This document shows positions 1-7,291 of a DNA stretch of 64,000 nucleotides, in pieces; the stretch's first letter is position 1, and every line of letters starts with the position of its first letter. Source of the DNA: Nocardia asteroides (GTDB taxonomy: Bacteria > Actinomycetota > Actinomycetes > Mycobacteriales > Mycobacteriaceae); NCBI RefSeq assembly GCF_021183625.1, contig NZ_CP089214.1, positions 4,340,001 to 4,404,000 on the forward strand. The letters run 5' to 3'. The translations under genes were made by a program, and so were the position numbers. The notes under the pieces are model-generated. The model searched no databases. It saw nothing but the letters and a program-made list of their open reading frames with translations, and was not told where the DNA came from.

Positions 1-62
1 ATCCACCCGGCGGAGGAGCTTTCCCCTTGGACGCCGCGCTCGCCGCGATCAAGGGTGGATGA

Positions 63-272
63 TCACGGTTCCAGGAAGAGGCGTTCGTTCGGTAGGCGCG
101 GTGCGTTCACCGAGCCGTGTGGGCTGACCCGCACCTTTTCAGCGAGGCGGTGGTGTTCGAGGTCGCAGACGAAGACGAGCGCGGCAGTGAGACAGGCGGC
201 GAAATGGAACTCGAGTCCGCCGATCAGGAGGGTGAGCCAGACATCGGGCTCGTGCGGGCGTGGTGAGGGCAT
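63..272 (-). CDS. Small hydrophobic protein, unknown function
   Basis: A 69-residue protein, third and last in a compact leftward set. Its ATG lies 2 nt beyond the stop codon of the 43-residue gene before it, so translation is probably coupled. A hydrophobic stretch (about residues 11-35, around VWLTLLIGG and CLTAALVFVC) is followed by a charged segment and ends in NERLFLEP. I recognise no domain. The hydrophobic part could be one membrane segment, but the histidines and acidic residues in it make that uncertain. Support comes from gene spacing and non-random composition, not from homology. Confidence 0.5.
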   Translation of the reverse strand: MPSPRPHEPDVWLTLLIGGLEFHFAACLTAALVFVCDLEHHRLAEKVRVSPHGSVNAPRLPNERLFLEP

Positions 273-274
273 GG

Positions 275-406
275 TCAGGTGCGGGCCCAGTGCGCGAGAG
301 CGACGGCCAGGCGCTCGAGCAGTTCGCGTTCCGGCGAGGGAAGGGCATACGCCGGCGGCGGTATCGGCTTCGGCTTCCTGAGGGGAAGTGGGTCCGGAGC
401 GTTCAT
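275..406 (-). CDS. 43-residue microprotein between prim-pol-like gene and hydrophobic gene
   Basis: A very short reading frame whose ATG overlaps the stop codon of the upstream prim-pol-like gene (ATGA, 403-406) and whose TGA sits 2 nt before the next ATG. The product has a proline-rich, basic N-terminus (PLPLRKPKPIPPP) and a likely amphipathic C-terminal helix (ERELLERLAVALAHW). Both overlaps and the change from proline-rich to regular helical sequence argue for a real gene. Function unknown; a role as a small partner of its neighbours is inference only. Confidence 0.5.
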   Translation of the reverse strand: MNAPDPLPLRKPKPIPPPAYALPSPERELLERLAVALAHWART

Positions 407-855
407 CGCTCAGCCGCGCATTTGCGCAGAGCGGCGATCACCGCGCTCCGGGGCGGTAAAAGGGCGCTGGTTGGCGGCACGATCCAGATTCGTGCGGGTG
501 CGCGCCGGAGCGCCGGGGACGGGAGCGGAATGTCCGTCTCCGCGATTATTGCGGCGTTGAACTCTGTGAATCCGTCGGGTGGGTGGTCGTCGGGCAGGTC
601 GACCTCGGTCAGAAACATCCACCGTCGGGCAGGTGGATAGCAGGACACCGGCCCGCCGTGTCCGGTCGACTCGAGCCGGGCCGCGACGGCACCCCCGAGC
701 CTGGCAGGCATGGTGAGCGCGGAAATCTCGGCACCGGGTACAAGGATTTGCCGAGCACACCATTCGGGGATGTAGGCGGGGATGCCGCACACGTTTCGGT
801 AGTACGCACAGCGTTGCTTCGTGGTGGTGCCCCACGGCGGTGTCCTGGTGTTCAT
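403..855 (-). CDS. Prim-pol-like small conserved actinobacterial protein
   Basis: A 150-residue protein read from the ATG at 855. It has the pattern I recall from short actinobacterial proteins that look like a reduced prim-pol (bifunctional primase/polymerase) fold: a cysteine pair near the N-terminus (CAYYRNVC), then ALTMPARLGGAVAARL, GPVSCYPPARRWMFLT, DIPLPSP and a C-terminal IWIVPP...AVIAALRKC block. It lacks the size of an active primase, so catalysis is doubtful. It heads a leftward three-gene set and diverges from the DUF5753 regulator at 1054. Family placement is from memory of motifs. Confidence 0.6.
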   Translation of the reverse strand: MNTRTPPWGTTTKQRCAYYRNVCGIPAYIPEWCARQILVPGAEISALTMPARLGGAVAARLESTGHGGPVSCYPPARRWMFLTEVDLPDDHPPDGFTEFNAAIIAETDIPLPSPALRRAPARIWIVPPTSALLPPRSAVIAALRKCAAER

Positions 856-1053
856 CGAAACCCCTGCTCTCGACCGGCGGTTTCGGCCATGGAACAGCGG
901 CTGCGGAGTATGGTCTCGCCGAATCGGGGTGCCCGATCGGATTCGCTCGTCGGCCCAGGGGTGTGCCCGTCGCAGGTGGGAGCAGGTATTCGTAGCGGGT
1001 CCGTGGCCGCACCCGAAATGGGTGCACCGGCGGACCCGGAATGGGGGAAGTTC

Positions 1054-1950
1054 ATGGATCAGGTCCAAACGGCATCGACACTGCCGCGTCGGCAACTCGG
1101 TCGATACCTCCGTGAATGGCGGTCGCGGGTCGGCTTGACCCAGGCGGCGGCCGGGCGGTTGGTGGAGATGAGCGCCAGTGCGCTGCAACGGATCGAGGCG
1201 GGTGAGACGACGCGGCTGCGCGGCCGCGATATCGAAGCGCTCTGCGATGTGTACGGGGTGCCGCCGGAAACCACCACGGCGTTCGTCGGGTTGGCACGGC
1301 AGGCAAATGTGAAGAGTTGGTGGCACCAGTACGGGGATCTGATCCCACCGGATTTCAACGTTTACGTCGGGCTGGAATCCGTTGCGGCGAAGATTTATTC
1401 ATATCAACCCGAGTTGATTCCGGGGCTCCTCCAGACTCCGCAGTACGTGTACGAGTTGATCCGGAACCGGCAGCCGGAAGGCCCGGTGGTGGAGTGGGAA
1501 CAGCACGTCGAGTTCAGGGCGCATCGGCGGACGATCATCAACCGGCGAACGGAGCCCGTTCGCCTCGATGTCGTGATCGGCGAGGCTGCCCTGCGCAGAC
1601 CTGTCGGAAGTCCGGGGGCGATGGCGAGGCAGTTGCGGCACCTCGCGGATGTGCCCGGCCAGTTGCCGCACGTCACGGTCCGGATATTGCCCTTCGCGGC
1701 GGGATTTCCGGGTGGAGTCTCGCTGTCGCCCTTCGTCATTCTCGGGTTCGGCGAAATGACGCCCGGCGAGCCGATCGAGCCACCGGTCGTCTACCTCGAA
1801 GCAGTGGTGGGCAACCTCTACCTCGAAAAGCCGGACGACACGTCGAACTATCATGAGGCGTATGACCGGCTGGCGCGTGCCGCGCTGGATGAGGTGGCAA
1901 GCAGGCAACTGCTTCGACAGGTGGCAAGGGAGTACGAACGTGGAGCATGA
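1054..1950 (+). CDS. XRE-family helix-turn-helix regulator with DUF5753
   Basis: 298 residues. An N-terminal helix-turn-helix (about residues 13-70; LTQAAAGRLVEMSASALQRI) is followed by a DUF5753-type C-terminal domain (about 90-295), recognisable by LIPGLLQTPQY, the R..RQ..L region, PHVTVRILPFAAG and the YLE...LYLEKP block. The start is the ATG at 1054; longer in-frame extensions upstream read as low-complexity noise. It overlaps the next gene (DUF397) by 11 nt, the classic actinobacterial regulator/DUF397 pair, often treated as a toxin-antitoxin-like or developmental switch. Target unknown. Confidence 0.9.
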   Translation: MDQVQTASTLPRRQLGRYLREWRSRVGLTQAAAGRLVEMSASALQRIEAGETTRLRGRDIEALCDVYGVPPETTTAFVGLARQANVKSWWHQYGDLIPPDFNVYVGLESVAAKIYSYQPELIPGLLQTPQYVYELIRNRQPEGPVVEWEQHVEFRAHRRTIINRRTEPVRLDVVIGEAALRRPVGSPGAMARQLRHLADVPGQLPHVTVRILPFAAGFPGGVSLSPFVILGFGEMTPGEPIEPPVVYLEAVVGNLYLEKPDDTSNYHEAYDRLARAALDEVASRQLLRQVAREYERGA

Positions 1951-2137
1951 CCTTCCGGAGTTGACGTTCCACAAGAGCACCTTCAGCCAGGCAGGCGGAG
2001 AGTGCGTCGAGGTGGCCGAGGCACCGAACGGCGACCGCTACGTCCGCGACTCCAAGAACCCCGCCGCCGGCACCCTCCGCTTCACCGCCGGTGCGTGGAC
2101 GGCCTTCACCCACGGTGTGCGCAGCGGAGAGTTCTGA
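1940..2137 (+). CDS. DUF397 domain protein, partner of DUF5753 regulator
   Basis: 65 residues from a GTG at 1940 that lies inside the end of the upstream regulator gene. The whole protein is a DUF397 domain: W/F-x-KSTFSQ, GGECVEVAE, YVRDSKNP and a closing FTAGAWTAF block. In actinomycetes such small acidic proteins are encoded directly after DUF5753 helix-turn-helix regulators and are thought to bind or antagonise them; that role here is inferred from the family and the overlap. Confidence 0.9.
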   Translation: MEHDLPELTFHKSTFSQAGGECVEVAEAPNGDRYVRDSKNPAAGTLRFTAGAWTAFTHGVRSGEF

Positions 2138-2180
2138 AACCTGGGATCGGTAGGTGCCGCGCCTGGCATCTACTTACCGC

Positions 2181-2579
2181 ATGACATCTGCACAGCTTCC
2201 CCAGAACAACCCGCACTCCACCGGCCTGGACAAGAAGACCAGCGCCATCCTCTCCTACGCCCTCGGCTGGCTCACCGGAATCGTCTTCCTCTTCCTGGGC
2301 AAGCACGACCCCGACGTGCGCTTCCACGCCGCGCAGTCGATCGTGTTCTTCGGCGCGGTCTCGGTGCTCAATATCGTCCTGAGCATCCTCGGCTCGCTCC
2401 TCGGCGCCCTGGGAATCATCTTCAGCCTCGCCGGATTCGCCCTCTCGGTCTTCGCCGCGGTCGTCTGGGTCATGGCCATGCTCCAGGCGAACAGGACCGG
2501 CGGGGTCCGCGCGGAACTGCCCATCGTCGGAAAGTTCATCGCCCCGTACGCCGATCGCCTGGCCGGCGGCGTCAACTGA
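2181..2579 (+). CDS. DUF4870 small membrane protein
   Basis: 132 residues from the ATG at 2181. A polar N-terminus is followed by KTSAILSYALGWLTGIVFLFL, the FHAAQS motif and two more hydrophobic segments, giving about three to four membrane spans, as usual for DUF4870/Tic20-like proteins. The earlier in-frame start at 2154 adds nine unlikely residues. Function of the family is not established; gene context (next to aat) is not informative. Confidence 0.85.
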   Translation: MTSAQLPQNNPHSTGLDKKTSAILSYALGWLTGIVFLFLGKHDPDVRFHAAQSIVFFGAVSVLNIVLSILGSLLGALGIIFSLAGFALSVFAAVVWVMAMLQANRTGGVRAELPIVGKFIAPYADRLAGGVN

Positions 2580-2619
2580 CGGCAGGAAGCATGCCGCCCG
2601 GGTCGGTAGCGTCTGTCCG

Positions 2620-3357
2620 ATGACCGACGCTGCCGACCTGATGCGGTTGTACCTGGCCGATCCGGACCAGCCCTTCCCGCCCGTCGAGCTCGCAGACCCC
2701 TCCGGGTTGATCGCCTTCGGCGGGGAGCTGTCCCCGCAGCGGCTGCTGGACGCCTACGCCTCGGGCATTTTCCCCTGGTACAACCCCGGTGAGATCATCC
2801 ACTGGTACTGCCCGGACCCGCGCAGCATCCTGGTCCCGACCGATCTGCGCGTCACCAAGTCCTACCGCCGAGCCGTCGACAAAGCCGATTACGCGGTAAC
2901 CATGAATCGCGCCTTCGCCGAGGTGATGGTGAAATGCGCCGAACCCCGTGCCGACGAGGACGGGACCTGGATCGGCGACGACATGCTCGCGGCCTACCTG
3001 CGACTGCACCGCCTCGGTCACGCGCACTCGGTCGAGGTGTGGCGCGACGGCGCCCTGGTCGGCGGCCTCTACGGCGTCGCCCGCGGCCGCTCCTTCGCCG
3101 GCGAGTCCATGTTCTCCCGCGCCCGCGACATGTCCAAGGTCGCGCTGTACTGGCTCTGCGCCCAGCTCACCGCCTGGGAGTTCCCCCTCATCGATTGCCA
3201 GATCGCCTCCGGCCACCTGGTCTCCCTCGGCGCCATCGAGATCCCCCGCGCGGACTACCTCTCCCGGCACGCCCGAGCCGCCGACCTCCCCGGCCCGCCC
3301 GGCCGCTGGCAGTTCGACATTTCGGTCCCGGCCTCGCCCGACCACCTACCGGCATGA
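2620..3357 (+). CDS. aat: Leucyl/phenylalanyl-tRNA-protein transferase
   Basis: 245 residues, close to the usual 230-245 of Aat. The enzyme moves Leu or Phe from its tRNA to N-terminal Lys or Arg of proteins, marking them for ClpS/ClpAP degradation (N-end rule). Diagnostic features are GLIAFGGELSPQRLLDAY, the GIFPWYN signature, WYCPDPRS, and the later HSVEVW...GGLYGVARG and FAGESMFS segments; all are intact. It is cytoplasmic. The stop codon is 4 nt from the next ATG, so the small HicB-like gene downstream is probably co-transcribed. Confidence 0.95.
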   Translation: MTDAADLMRLYLADPDQPFPPVELADPSGLIAFGGELSPQRLLDAYASGIFPWYNPGEIIHWYCPDPRSILVPTDLRVTKSYRRAVDKADYAVTMNRAFAEVMVKCAEPRADEDGTWIGDDMLAAYLRLHRLGHAHSVEVWRDGALVGGLYGVARGRSFAGESMFSRARDMSKVALYWLCAQLTAWEFPLIDCQIASGHLVSLGAIEIPRADYLSRHARAADLPGPPGRWQFDISVPASPDHLPA

Positions 3358-3361
3358 GTGA

Positions 3362-3766
3362 ATGAGTTTCGTGGCTGACAGAGCGATCAACGCGGAGCAC
3401 GTCACCGACGAGATGGTGCGAGCTTGGGCGGAGGAGGCGGAAGCGGGCTACAACGTCGAGCTGCTGAGAAGGCGCGGCCGACCGACGAAAACATACAGCG
3501 CGAGTGTTTCTCGCGACGAGGACGCCTGGTTGATCGAGGTGCCCGAGATCGCTCGGGTCACGCAGGCTCTCGAGCTCCGGCAGGTCGAAGGTATGGCTCG
3601 CGACCTCATCGCCATCATGGACGATGTCAACCCGTCCTCGATCGAACTTCACATCGAGTGCGTGCCGATATCGCCGCCACACGGTCGACGGGACTCAGCG
3701 GAGCGTTCTGACCTGGGTCGACCAGGCGTCCCGGACGATCTCCTCGAGCTCCGAGTGCCGGGGTGA
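3362..3766 (+). CDS. HicB-like/ribbon-helix-helix antitoxin-like protein
   Basis: 134 residues. The N-terminal part (VTDEMVRAWAEEAEAGYN...RRRGRP) resembles a short DNA-binding region; the middle (TYSASVSRDEDAWLIEVPEI...ALELRQVEGMARDLIAIM) has the HicB-type partial RNase-H-like pattern. No HicA toxin is seen next to it, so it is at best an orphan. Its last 72 nt overlap the 3' end of the convergent epimerase gene, and the C-terminal ~25 residues are low complexity, so the gene may be extended by a lost stop codon. Confidence 0.65.
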   Translation: MSFVADRAINAEHVTDEMVRAWAEEAEAGYNVELLRRRGRPTKTYSASVSRDEDAWLIEVPEIARVTQALELRQVEGMARDLIAIMDDVNPSSIELHIECVPISPPHGRRDSAERSDLGRPGVPDDLLELRVPG

Positions 3767-4588
3767 CCAGCCCAGGTCCGCGATCGCTCGCGACGGATCG
3801 CTGATCGATACCGCCGGTTCCGACGCCGCCGGGCGGTATTCGAGCGGAACCGGCCGACCGCTCACGCGCTCGACCGCCGCGACGACATCCTTCACGCTGC
3901 TCCCCACCCCGCTCCCGACGTTGTACGTCACCGCCTGCGAGACTGCGGGCAGGTGGTCGACCGCGGCGGCGAAAGCGTCGGCGGCGTCGGCGAGGTGCAG
4001 ATAGTCGCGGACGGCTGATCCGTCTCCGTTCACCGTGAGCGGTGTCCCGCAGGCCGCTGCCGCGAGGGCGCGGGGGAGGAGGCGGGTTGGGTCGGGGTCG
4101 GAGCCTCCGGTGATGTTCAGCATCCGCAGGGTGATGGCGGGGAACGACTCGAGCGCCAGTTCGGCGGCGAGTTTGCTGGCGGCGTAGGGGTGCGGCGGGG
4201 CCGGGGGCAGGTCTTCGGTCATTGGCTGGCGGTCCGGCGTGCCGTAGACCGAGCCGGTCGAGGCGAAGACGATGCGGCGAACCGCGGCCGAATTCATGGC
4301 GTCGAGGAGCGCGAGGGTCCCGCTGGTATTGGTGCGGAAGTAGCCCAGCGGGTCGGTGAGCGACTCGCGGGCTCGGGTGCGACCGGCGAGGTGGCACACC
4401 GCGTCCACATCCCGGATGGCTTCCCGGAGCGACCTGGGATCGTGCAGGTCGGCGACCCGGGCCGGGCCGGATGCACCGACTCGGCCCGGCGCCCGGACCA
4501 TCGGAATGGGTTCATGGCCACGGCCGCGCAGCGCTGCGACAACGGCCCGGCCGACATAGCCGTTCGCTCCGGTCACGAGTACCCGCAC
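3695..4588 (-). CDS. NAD-dependent epimerase/dehydratase (extended SDR)
   Basis: 297 residues. N-terminal Rossmann motif TGANGYVG (residues 6-13), acidic residue after strand 2, CHLAGRT, a SGSVYG-type serine (STGSVYGTP) and the catalytic YAASK (Tyr-xxx-Lys) define an extended short-chain dehydrogenase such as a nucleotide-sugar 4-epimerase. Substrate cannot be told from sequence. Its 3' end overlaps the HicB-like gene tail to tail. It lies upstream in direction from no other gene, so it is probably transcribed alone. Confidence 0.85.
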   Translation of the reverse strand: MRVLVTGANGYVGRAVVAALRGRGHEPIPMVRAPGRVGASGPARVADLHDPRSLREAIRDVDAVCHLAGRTRARESLTDPLGYFRTNTSGTLALLDAMNSAAVRRIVFASTGSVYGTPDRQPMTEDLPPAPPHPYAASKLAAELALESFPAITLRMLNITGGSDPDPTRLLPRALAAAACGTPLTVNGDGSAVRDYLHLADAADAFAAAVDHLPAVSQAVTYNVGSGVGSSVKDVVAAVERVSGRPVPLEYRPAASEPAVSISDPSRAIADLGWSPRHSELEEIVRDAWSTQVRTLR

Positions 4589-4650
4589 CGGGCCATCATG
4601 GCAGTTCGGCGCGGGTTCGTGAGCGTTTCCGGGCTTGGGGAGGGGAGGAC

Positions 4651-5514
4651 CTACTCCGCGACTCGCAACTCCACGTCTGCCAAGACCGGCGCGTCATCCC
4701 GCTCGACCACGGTCACCCCGAGCGTGACCACATCTCCGGACTTCCACCCGCGAATCCGCAACGTCTCCCCTGGGAAGACCACCCCGGCGAACCGCGCCCG
4801 GAACCCGCCGACCTTCGAAACATCGCTGCCGAGAAGCGCATCCGTCGCCGCCTTGCAGGTGATCCCGTACGTGCACAGTCCGTGCAGAATCGGCGCCGGG
4901 AACCCGGCCCCCTTGGCAAACCCCGGATCCGAATGCAGCGGATTGCGATCCCCGCTCATCCGATACAGCAGCGCCTGCTGCGGCAGAATCGGCACCAGCT
5001 CCTCGAAATCCGGAGCGGACGAGGGAATCTCGACCTTGGTCGAAGGCCCCCGCTCCCCGCCGAACCCACCCTCACCCTTGGCGAAGATGGACGACCGATC
5101 CGTCCACAGCGGCTCCCCGTCGGAGCCGACGACGGTCAGCTCGCGAACCACGACCGCGGCAGACCCCTTGTCCCACACCTCGGTCACCCGACCGGACAAC
5201 GTCGCCTTCCCGGAAGCCGGAATAGCCCGGTGCAGCACGATCTCCTGATGCGCGTGCACCACCTTCGCCAGGTCGATATCGACCCCGGGGTAACTCACCT
5301 TCGGCGGCTCGGTCTCGTGCACGGTCGGCGCGACGGCCGCGAAGGTGGGCAGCACCTGCGGGGCCACGTCGTCCAGGTAGCGGAGCTCCGCGGGGTCGGT
5401 CCAGCGCGTGCCCGCGCCGAGCCCGAGGTGATAGATCTGCACGTCGGACGGCGTCCAGGAGAACGAACGTCCGGGCAGTTCGGCGCCGAGCGCGCGGTCG
5501 AGATCGATGGGCAT
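4651..5514 (-). CDS. hsd4B: MaoC-family enoyl-CoA hydratase, Hsd4B-like (Rv3538 type)
   Basis: 287 residues, a double hot-dog MaoC protein. The N-terminal half carries the substrate-side hot-dog; the C-terminal half has the hydratase-2 signature YRMSGDRNPLHSDPGFAK with Asp and His of the catalytic pair and the following HGLCTYG. In M. tuberculosis the same gene pair (Rv3538 with kstD Rv3537) is in the cholesterol cluster, and the product is assigned to hydration of side-chain enoyl-CoA steroids. The ATG overlaps the kstD stop (TGATG at 5512-5516), so both are made from one KstR-controlled message. Confidence 0.9.
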   Translation of the reverse strand: MPIDLDRALGAELPGRSFSWTPSDVQIYHLGLGAGTRWTDPAELRYLDDVAPQVLPTFAAVAPTVHETEPPKVSYPGVDIDLAKVVHAHQEIVLHRAIPASGKATLSGRVTEVWDKGSAAVVVRELTVVGSDGEPLWTDRSSIFAKGEGGFGGERGPSTKVEIPSSAPDFEELVPILPQQALLYRMSGDRNPLHSDPGFAKGAGFPAPILHGLCTYGITCKAATDALLGSDVSKVGGFRARFAGVVFPGETLRIRGWKSGDVVTLGVTVVERDDAPVLADVELRVAE

Positions 5515-7196
5515 CAGTGAACCTCCTTGGCCTTCTGCTCGACGATATCCATGACGGCCAGGTACCCGAAGGTCAACGCGGGGCCGATGGTGGCGCCGGG
5601 GCCCGCATAGGTGTGGCCCATGACCGGCGCGCTGACATTGCCGGAGGCGTACAGCCCCTCGATCACGCTCTGATCCTCGCGCAGCACCCGGGCCGCGGTG
5701 TCGGTGACGACGCCGCCCTTGGTGCCGAGGTCGCCGGGCACGAGGACGACCGCGTAGAACGGCCCCTCCTCCAGCGCGCCGAGGCACGGGTTCGGCTTGA
5801 CGGTGGGATCGCCGTAGTACTTGTCGTACGCGCTGTCCCCGCGGTGGAAGTCCTCATCGACGCCGGTCTCGGCGAAGCCGTTGAACCGCTCGATGGTGGC
5901 GGCCAGCTTGTCGGCGGGCACCTTGATCTTCTCGGCGAGCTCGGCCAGCGTCGGCGCGGTGACGATGTGGTCGTTCTCCAGCCAGCGCTTGGGAATCCGC
6001 TGCCCCGGCTGCAGCCCGGCGAAGATGTAGCGGTTGCGGTAGCGCTGGTCGAAGACGAGCCAGGCGGGGATGTTCTCGCCGGGGCCATCGCCCTCGCCGT
6101 ACTCGCCGCCGTACATGGTGTGCACCGCCTCGACGTACGGCGCCGACTCGTTGCCGAACCGTTCGCCGCGATCGTTCACGATGACGCACCCGGGCAGGTT
6201 GCGCTCGGAGAGGCAGAACCAGGGCTTGCCGCCCTTGAAGATGGTCGGGCCCCACCAGGCGTCGGCCATGATGTCGGTGTCGGCGCCGAGCTCGAGCGCG
6301 GCGCGGTGGCCGTCGCCGGTATTGGCGGGGGCGCCGGTGGTCCAGTCGGTGGTGATCGGGGCGCGCTGGTACTTCGCGCGCATCTCCGCGTTGTGGTCGA
6401 ACCCGCCGGTCGCGAGCACCACGCCGCGCTTGGCGGTGAGCCGCACCGCCTCGCCGTTCTGCTCGGCATCCACCCCGACCACCCGGCCGTTCTCCACGAC
6501 GAGCCCGGTCAGCGGCGTCTCCAGCAGCACCGGCACGTTCGCGTCGAGCAGCCCCTTGCGGATGGCGGCGGCCAGCGCCTGCCCCATCCCGAGCAGGTGC
6601 TTCCCGGTGAGCCGCGCCCACGTGGTGCGCGCCCCGACCTTCGCGGCCCGCAGCATGCCACGCGGGTGCCTGCGGATCAGGTTCAGCTGCTTGAAGTCGG
6701 CCTGGGTGACCACGACGTTCAGCGGCGCCTTGCTGTAGTTGGGCTCCAGCTTGAACCGCTCGGCACCGAGCACCTTCGCGTTGAAGGGCTTGGGCTCGCA
6801 GGAGCGCCCCTCGGCCGTCCCGCCCGGCGCCTCTGGGTAGTAGTCGGAGTACCCCGGCACCCAGTTCATCTTCAGCGGCGTGTGGTCGAGCACGAAGTCG
6901 AACGCCTCGGCGCCGCGGTCGATGTAGGTATCGATCCGGTCCTTCGGCACCACCTCGCCGATGATGCTGTGCAGGTAGGTGCGGGCCGCCTCGCGGTCGT
7001 CCGGGCGGCCCGACGCCTTCAGCGCCTTGTTCCCCGGAATCCACACCCCGCCCCCGGAGCGCGCGGTCGACCCGCCGTAGTGCGCGGCCTTCTCGATGAC
7101 CACGACGCTGAGTCCGTGGTGTGCCGCGGTGAGGGCCGCGGTCATTCCGGCGGCGCCGCTGCCGACCACCACCACGTCGTATTCCCGATCGCTCAT
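5514..7196 (-). CDS. kstD: 3-Ketosteroid delta-1-dehydrogenase
   Basis: 560 residues. FAD enzyme that introduces the C1-C2 double bond into 3-keto-4-ene steroids, the step that with KshA opens ring B. Seen: N-terminal FAD motif GSGAAGMTAAL (residues 11-21), GGSTARSGGGVWIPGN, the PNCLG-like ALEEGPFYA region and the C-terminal TYAGPGATIGPALTFGY, which contains the Tyr and Gly used for keto-enol catalysis in KstD. The start is the ATG at 7196; a GTG 9 nt upstream would add three residues. The KstR operator lies directly upstream. Transcribed ahead of hsd4B. Confidence 0.95.
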   Translation of the reverse strand: MSDREYDVVVVGSGAAGMTAALTAAHHGLSVVVIEKAAHYGGSTARSGGGVWIPGNKALKASGRPDDREAARTYLHSIIGEVVPKDRIDTYIDRGAEAFDFVLDHTPLKMNWVPGYSDYYPEAPGGTAEGRSCEPKPFNAKVLGAERFKLEPNYSKAPLNVVVTQADFKQLNLIRRHPRGMLRAAKVGARTTWARLTGKHLLGMGQALAAAIRKGLLDANVPVLLETPLTGLVVENGRVVGVDAEQNGEAVRLTAKRGVVLATGGFDHNAEMRAKYQRAPITTDWTTGAPANTGDGHRAALELGADTDIMADAWWGPTIFKGGKPWFCLSERNLPGCVIVNDRGERFGNESAPYVEAVHTMYGGEYGEGDGPGENIPAWLVFDQRYRNRYIFAGLQPGQRIPKRWLENDHIVTAPTLAELAEKIKVPADKLAATIERFNGFAETGVDEDFHRGDSAYDKYYGDPTVKPNPCLGALEEGPFYAVVLVPGDLGTKGGVVTDTAARVLREDQSVIEGLYASGNVSAPVMGHTYAGPGATIGPALTFGYLAVMDIVEQKAKEVH

Positions 7197-7197
7197 G

Positions 7198-7211
7198 TAG
7201 AACACGTTATA
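7198..7211. promoter_or_regulatory. KstR operator upstream of kstD
   Basis: TAGAACACGTTATA fits the KstR consensus TnnAACnnGTTnnA at every fixed position. It begins 1 nt upstream of the kstD ATG. Reading leftward, TATAAC (7206-7211) can serve as the -10 element, so operator and -10 overlap and the transcript would start almost at the ATG. Confidence 0.8.
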
Positions 7212-7264
7212 GAATGGACGCGGCTTTGGTCTATGTCGAGTGGCAGATGACTCGAGAACAACCA

Positions 7265-7278
7265 GGTAACTCGTTTCA
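7265..7278. promoter_or_regulatory. KstR-like operator upstream of the KstD-like flavoprotein gene
   Basis: GGTAACTCGTTTCA has the AACnnGTT core and the final A of the KstR consensus; only the first T is missing. It is 14 nt upstream of the flavoprotein ATG and would serve the rightward operon with hsaE. Confidence 0.55.
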
Positions 7279-7291
7279 GTTCGGAGTGTGA

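Noticed and set aside
609..809. 66-residue leftward frame within the prim-pol-like gene
   Set aside because: It overlaps the supported gene in another frame and has no features.
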